Source of the DNA: DATJFH01 sp035495815
GTDB lineage: Bacteria > Acidobacteriota > Terriglobia > Bryobacterales > Bryobacteraceae
Length of the DNA: 36,398 nucleotides
Direction of reading: 5' to 3'
NCBI GenBank assembly: GCA_035495815.1
Contig: DATJFH010000024.1
Coordinates: 1 to 36,398 of the forward strand
This document shows positions 32,706 to 36,398 of the stretch, piece after piece (positions within the stretch are counted from its first letter, which is position 1; every line of letters begins with the position of its first letter). The notes beneath the pieces were generated by a model, which worked only from the letters and a program-made list of their open reading frames with translations, made no database searches and had not been told where the DNA came from. The position numbers and the translations under genes are program-made.

Positions 32706-32735
32706 ATGATATGCGAACGGGCCATGAAATTGCAA
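32706..32735 (-). promoter_or_regulatory. Promoter for the TonB-dependent receptor
   Basis: On the minus strand, TTGCAA (32735-32730) and TATCAT (32711-32706) are spaced by 18 nt, about 40 nt upstream of the TTG start. The -10 matches consensus at 5 of 6 positions. TTGCAA is palindromic, so the same hexamer could serve the divergent ATP-grasp gene, though its downstream TACGAT lies at only 15 nt. Confidence 0.5.
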
Positions 32736-32776
32736 GACTACGGCGGTTGCTACGATGAGGGTGGTCTCGCCTTGGT

Positions 32777-34012
32777 ATGAAACGGATCCTGATCGTAACC
32801 GCGACCACCGGATACCAGACCCGGGCTTTCGCTGAAGCGGCCGCGGCGCTCGGCATGACCGCGGTTCTGGCCACGGATCGATGTCACGTTCTGGACGATC
32901 CGTGGGGAGATGGCGCGATTGCGGTTCGGTTCGACGAGCCGGCAGCCGCCTCAGGTGCAATCGCCGCGGGGGGTCCGTTCGAGGGGATCATCGCGCTTGG
33001 GGATCGGCCGGCTCTGGTGGCGTCGCTGGCCGCGGCCGCGCTGGGCATTCCGTACAACGATCCGCCGGCGGTGGAGGCTGCCGGGAACAAGTTTCTGTCG
33101 CGCCGTCGCCTCGCGGCCGCCGGACTGCCCGTGCCCGAATTTTTTCGCGTGCCGATCGATTCGGACCCGGCGGCGGCAGCGGCGCGCGCTTCCTATCCGT
33201 GCGTGCTGAAGCCGCTCGGCCTCTCCGCCAGCCGAGGGGTGATCCGCGCCGGCAGCCCGGATGCATTCGTCACCGCGTTCCGGAGAATCGAAGCGCTGTT
33301 GATCCGGCCCGAAATCCGCGCGCTGCGCGAGGAACAGACCCGGTATTTACAGGTCGAGAGTTTCATCGAAGGAAAAGAGTACGCGCTCGAAGGCGTGCTC
33401 ACGGAGGGACGGCTGCAGACGCTGGCGCTGTTCGAGAAGCCCGATCCGCTCGACGGACCTTTTTTCGAAGAGACGATCTATATTGCGCCGGCGCGTGTCG
33501 AACCCGGCCCGCTGATCGAAGCCGCCGGGCGCGCGGTCGGCGCTCTCGGGCTGACGCACGGTCCGGTCCACGCCGAGATGCGCTTCGACGGGCGGCGGGC
33601 AGTCGTACTCGAAGCAGCCGCCCGGCCGATCGGCGGTCTGTGCGCAAAAGCCTTGCGCTTCGATGGCGGAATGGCTCTCGAAGAGCTGCTGCTGCGCCAT
33701 GCGGCAGGTGAGGACGTCTCCGGGATCCGCCGCGAGTCGTCAGCCTCCGGCGTGATGATGATTCCGATCGATCGGGGGGGAATCTACGAGGGAGTGGAGG
33801 GCGTGGACGGCGCGCTGCGGACAGCAGGCGTGGAGGAGATCGAGATCACGGCCAAGATCGGTCAGAAGCTCGAGCCGCTTCCGGAGGGCGCAAGCTATCT
33901 CGGCTTCATCTTCGCGCGGGGCGAGACGCCGGCGGATGTCGAGAGATCGCTGCGGGAGGGCCACCGCGGACTGAAGTTCCAGATTGCCGCGGCGCTGCCG
34001 GTGATGCGGTAG
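32777..34012 (+). CDS. ATP-grasp carboxylate-amine ligase family protein
   Basis: A 411-residue ATP-grasp enzyme that would join a carboxylate to an amine or thiol via acyl phosphate. The N-terminal Rossmann-like part (1-100, with GIIALGDRPALVA) is followed by an ATP-grasp core, with YPCVLKPLGLSASRGV at about 135-155 supplying the ATP-binding lysine and VLEAAARPIGG supplying the metal-binding residues. The C-terminal LAL_C-like part is present. It resembles L-amino acid ligases of the BacD type, and also pyruvate/biotin carboxylase-like proteins more remotely. Substrate is unknown. No clear Shine-Dalgarno precedes the ATG. It ends 3 nt from the convergent YggX-like gene. Confidence 0.85.
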   Translation: MKRILIVTATTGYQTRAFAEAAAALGMTAVLATDRCHVLDDPWGDGAIAVRFDEPAAASGAIAAGGPFEGIIALGDRPALVASLAAAALGIPYNDPPAVEAAGNKFLSRRRLAAAGLPVPEFFRVPIDSDPAAAAARASYPCVLKPLGLSASRGVIRAGSPDAFVTAFRRIEALLIRPEIRALREEQTRYLQVESFIEGKEYALEGVLTEGRLQTLALFEKPDPLDGPFFEETIYIAPARVEPGPLIEAAGRAVGALGLTHGPVHAEMRFDGRRAVVLEAAARPIGGLCAKALRFDGGMALEELLLRHAAGEDVSGIRRESSASGVMMIPIDRGGIYEGVEGVDGALRTAGVEEIEITAKIGQKLEPLPEGASYLGFIFARGETPADVERSLREGHRGLKFQIAAALPVMR

Positions 34013-34015
34013 CCG

Positions 34016-34342
34016 CTACTTCGCTTTCTGTGGGACAAAATCGGGCGGCAGCGCGGAGCCGGCTCCAAAGAAGTACTCCTCCATCTGCTTGATGAGGAAC
34101 TCCTGCGCTTCCTGCGTGGCCAGGTTGAGACGATACTCGTTCATGAGCATCTTCATGTGTTCGATCCACATCTTCCAGGCCTCTTTCGAGACGTTCTCGA
34201 AAATCCTGAGGCCGATAGGGTGGCCTTCGAAGGGCGGCTCGTCGAGACCGGGCATCTCCTTTTGAAATTTCACGCAAAAAACTTTGCGCCCGCCATTCTG
34301 TTCCTGGTGGTTATGCAACGGGATGCCGCTTCCACAAGACAT
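34016..34342 (-). CDS. YggX-like Fe(2+)-trafficking/oxidative damage protection protein
   Basis: A 108-residue YggX family protein. The core begins near residue 21 with VFCVKFQKEMPGLDEPPF, including the conserved Cys, and continues with ENVSKEAWKMWIEHMKMLMNEYRLN and EEYFFG. In enterobacteria YggX protects Fe-S proteins from oxidants and may handle Fe(II). This protein has about 20 additional N-terminal residues, including MSCGSGIPLHNHQEQ with an extra Cys and two His. The start is supported by AGGAG with about 7-nt spacing before ATG 34342. It follows the pseudopilin-like gene by 29 nt, so it may be the last gene of that cluster. Confidence 0.88.
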   Translation of the reverse strand: MSCGSGIPLHNHQEQNGGRKVFCVKFQKEMPGLDEPPFEGHPIGLRIFENVSKEAWKMWIEHMKMLMNEYRLNLATQEAQEFLIKQMEEYFFGAGSALPPDFVPQKAK

Positions 34343-34371
34343 GTGAATCTCCTGCTTCCAGAATACTACGG

Positions 34372-35682
34372 TTATCGAGGGCGGCCGGGCTGCTGCGGTC
34401 CAAAGCCCGGGAACGGCGACGGGTTCACGCCGGGCTGGCCGGGGAACGGCTGCCCGAACGGACTTTGCGGGGGCTGTCCGGGCGGGACCGGCTGACCGGG
34501 CTGCCCGGGCTGTCCCGGTTGTCCTTGCACAGGCTGCTGAATGGGCTGCGCGCCGGCCGCTCCGAGCGCGGCGCCCATGCCGGTTTTATCCTTGGTGATG
34601 TCGTAAAGGAATTCCCACTCGTTATACTTTTCCTTTTCGTTGTAGATTTTGATCCCGGTGCGCTCGAGAGTGCTGGCGACGCCGGCGATGCCTCCGCCGA
34701 TCTGCAGACCGCCGGCGGCGGGAGTGGCTGCGGCGGCGTTTACCGCGCGCGGCGTCGTGAGGATCTGGTTGATCAAGGTCATGGCCGCGTTCGGCTGGCC
34801 GCCGGGGGTGGCAGTCGTACCCGGTTGCGGAAACGGAACCGGACCACCCTGCGCGCCCCGCTGAGTTGAATACGGGAAACCGGGCGCCGCTCCGGTCTGC
34901 GGATTCACCGGCTGCTGTCCCGGATACACCGGCTGGTTTCCGCTGGGCGCGCCGGGGACACCCGGCGGCAGATAGGGCTGCGGCTGATTTGGATTGGCTC
35001 CAGGCTGGTTAGGATAGTTCACTCCGGGTTGGTTTGGATAATTCACTCCGGGCTGGTTGGGATAGTTCACTCCGGGCTGGTTGGGATAATTCAGGCCGGG
35101 CGGGATGACGGCTGGATAGCCGGCAAAGCCAGCCGGCGGATTACCGGGCGGCTGCTGCGCCTGCGGATTGTTGGGATCCGGGGGCTGGCCGGGCATCCGC
35201 ATTCCCGGGCGTTCGCTGGGCCGGGTTTGCGGAAAGCCGGGGGTGTTCTGAGCCGGATCCACGGCCGCGCCCGTTGTGGGCGCCTGATAGGTGAAGGTAT
35301 TCTCCGCCTTCTTTTCCTCCTTCTCGAGCGAAGGAGGCTTATTCACCAGCGAATCGAGGAACACACCGCCCGGGCCGACGTGGACGATGCGCCATTCGCT
35401 CTTGCCGGTCATGGGGTCGGCGTACCGGCGCCGCAGGAACCGGACCTGATTCGTGCTCTCCAGGTCTTCGATGGTGGCCGGATATTTTTTCCATTTGCGG
35501 ACGTACAGCTGGATGGCGCGGCTGTATTGCTCGCCACGCTCGATGAGCAGCGCTTCCTTATTGCGCTGCGCCTCGAAGGCGACGCGGGGCAGTTCCCGGT
35601 AGAGCAGGATGGCCATGGAGGCCGCCAGCACGAACACGAGCAGCATCGCGAAGCCGCCCTGCCGCTGGCGGCGACGCCTCAT
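34372..35682 (-). CDS. Pilin-like single-span protein with long proline-rich repeats
   Basis: A 436-residue protein. A short basic N-terminus and GGFAMLLVFVLAASMAILLYREL form a pilin-like hydrophobic segment, but without the Glu5 of type IV pilins. A helix-rich part (30-100) with QYSRAIQLYVRKWKKYPATIEDLES resembles the pseudopilin GspG body. After this come long Pro/Gln/Gly-rich stretches, including four perfect NYPNQPGV-type repeats encoded at 34999-35094. The C-terminal half has an ordered piece (INEKEKYNEWEFLYDITKD region) and another Pro-rich tail. I infer a role in a type II secretion or pilus-like apparatus. It overlaps the upstream gene by 4 nt (ATGA). Confidence 0.75.
   Translation of the reverse strand: MRRRRQRQGGFAMLLVFVLAASMAILLYRELPRVAFEAQRNKEALLIERGEQYSRAIQLYVRKWKKYPATIEDLESTNQVRFLRRRYADPMTGKSEWRIVHVGPGGVFLDSLVNKPPSLEKEEKKAENTFTYQAPTTGAAVDPAQNTPGFPQTRPSERPGMRMPGQPPDPNNPQAQQPPGNPPAGFAGYPAVIPPGLNYPNQPGVNYPNQPGVNYPNQPGVNYPNQPGANPNQPQPYLPPGVPGAPSGNQPVYPGQQPVNPQTGAAPGFPYSTQRGAQGGPVPFPQPGTTATPGGQPNAAMTLINQILTTPRAVNAAAATPAAGGLQIGGGIAGVASTLERTGIKIYNEKEKYNEWEFLYDITKDKTGMGAALGAAGAQPIQQPVQGQPGQPGQPGQPVPPGQPPQSPFGQPFPGQPGVNPSPFPGFGPQQPGRPR
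34999..35094 (-). repeat. Four 24-bp tandem repeats encoding NYPNQPGV-like octapeptides
   Basis: Four tandem copies of a 24-bp unit lie within the pilin-like gene, at 34999-35022, 35023-35046, 35047-35070 and 35071-35094. The last two are nearly identical; the others differ by a few bases. Copy number could vary by slippage or recombination, lengthening or shortening the repeat without changing frame. Confidence 0.9.
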
Positions 35683-36386
35683 CCCGCCTGCTCCTGTTGC
35701 AGGATCAGGGTCTGGCGGTTGTTCTTGTGCTCGGTGTCTTCCATGATCACCGAGTTTACGTCGATCCGAACCACGCGGTAGCGCTTCTTGATGACTTCGC
35801 CCTCGGCGGCGACGAAGATGTCCTCGCCATCCAGGAAAAAGGCGCGCTTGTGGCCGTCGGCCCGCGGGGTGGAGTAGCCGTAGAATTTGAGCGTAATCGG
35901 GGGCGGGGGCGGCGGCGGCGGAGGAGCCACCGGCTTCGGCGGAGGCTCGGGCCCGTACATCCGTCCCTTGGGATGAATGGCGGCTACCGTTGTCGCCTGC
36001 GCGGCGGCCGGCGGAGGAGGCGCGGTGGAAAACTGGAACAGGCTGCGCGTGCCGCCTTCGAGCTCGACCGACTGCACCTTGGCCAGCAGCTCCAGATGCA
36101 GCGACGGATCGATGGTGTCGAAATTGGGCCGCTCCTCGGGACGGAATTTCAGAGTCGGGCGAAACTCCCGTGAAGCGTTCCGCACGGAGGGCTTGGGCCG
36201 CGCGACGTTGGGCGGCGTCGGGATGGGCGGCGGGGCGTCGGCGCCTCCGGTGATCGAGAGGCGGGAGGGCGGCTTCTTCGTCTCCGGTCCCGGGGTATCC
36301 GAACTGTTGGAGTAAAAGACGATTCCAGCTACCGCGGCCAGCACGGCCAGAATGGCGATCTTCTTCGGCTCGGCGCCTACGTTCAT
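35679..36386 (-). CDS. Single-span proline-rich protein, possibly a secretion/pilus periplasmic component
   Basis: A 235-residue protein with one N-terminal membrane span (KKIAILAVLAAVAGIVFYS) and a Pro-rich periplasmic region. It ends in a beta-rich domain with ITLKFYGYSTPRADG, KRAFFLDGEDIFVAAEGEVI and YRVVRIDVNSVIMEDT. Such a layout resembles GspC/PilP-type bridging proteins, in which a short beta domain senses a secretin. The resemblance is structural in outline only. The ATG at 36386 is close to the window edge, so any upstream partner is not visible. It overlaps the next gene by 4 nt (ATGA 35679-35682). Confidence 0.65.
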   Translation of the reverse strand: MNVGAEPKKIAILAVLAAVAGIVFYSNSSDTPGPETKKPPSRLSITGGADAPPPIPTPPNVARPKPSVRNASREFRPTLKFRPEERPNFDTIDPSLHLELLAKVQSVELEGGTRSLFQFSTAPPPPAAAQATTVAAIHPKGRMYGPEPPPKPVAPPPPPPPPPITLKFYGYSTPRADGHKRAFFLDGEDIFVAAEGEVIKKRYRVVRIDVNSVIMEDTEHKNNRQTLILQQEQAG

Positions 36387-36398
36387 TGCTGCAATCCC

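Overview
The window is GC-rich, densely coded bacterial chromosome. The gene content points to Acidobacteriota, most likely a Solibacter/Bryobacter-type lineage: an Oar-like TonB-dependent receptor with an N-terminal carboxypeptidase-regulatory domain, a DUF6526-type protein, a YncE-propeller/phosphoesterase fusion, a GH57 protein and a CUAEP-tail radical SAM protein. This assignment is an inference from protein families, not from a marker gene. There are no rRNA or tRNA genes, CRISPR arrays, insertion sequences or phage genes.

Layout, left to right. 1-4559 (minus strand): the start of a membrane glycosyltransferase-like gene cut by the window edge, an amidase with a small GatC/AtzG-like partner, a 36-residue membrane peptide, a YihY/BrkB-family protein, a DUF6526-type protein and a secreted protein of unknown function. 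4610-5825 (plus): a membrane PH-domain protein overlapping an SDR oxidoreductase by 101 nt. 5876-11073 (minus): a POT peptide transporter, a DedA-rhodanese fusion, an MFS transporter and an acyl-CoA synthetase. 11170-17491 (plus): NAD synthetase, the phosphoesterase fusion and GH57. 17510-19384 (minus): RlpA and a sigma-54 activator. 19435-21381 (plus): lactate permease and a 21-residue lysine-rich peptide with its own promoter and terminator. 21448-22667 (minus): a MidA-type methyltransferase and a small conserved-looking protein. 22698-25629 (plus): an unknown protein and a malic enzyme/phosphotransacetylase fusion. 25663-27587 (minus): nadA and moaA. 27642-30152 (plus): the radical SAM selenoprotein and a PilT ATPase. 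30184-32664 (minus): the TonB-dependent receptor. 32777-34012 (plus): an ATP-grasp ligase. 34016-36386 (minus): two pilus/secretion-like proteins and a YggX-like protein, continuing past the right edge.

The main result is that two genes appear to be read through in-frame UGA codons as selenocysteine. The radical SAM gene, if stopped at its first TGA, ends in Tyr-Cys; reading through gives the Cys-Sec-Ala-Glu-Pro tail of a known selenoprotein family. The DedA-rhodanese gene stops at a TGA inside the rhodanese active-site loop, yet the same frame continues for 49 further sense codons and completes a normal rhodanese domain, with Sec where I recall homologues having Cys. Both UGAs are followed by a hairpin whose apical loop starts 20-21 nt downstream and has G in its first two positions, as in the bacterial SECIS model. 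Each case supports the other. A conventional gene caller would truncate both proteins.

Functional links are otherwise modest. NadE and NadA both serve NAD synthesis. Lactate permease, malic enzyme and acyl-CoA synthetase suggest use of small organic acids. PilT and the right-edge genes suggest a type IV pilus or type II secretion apparatus.
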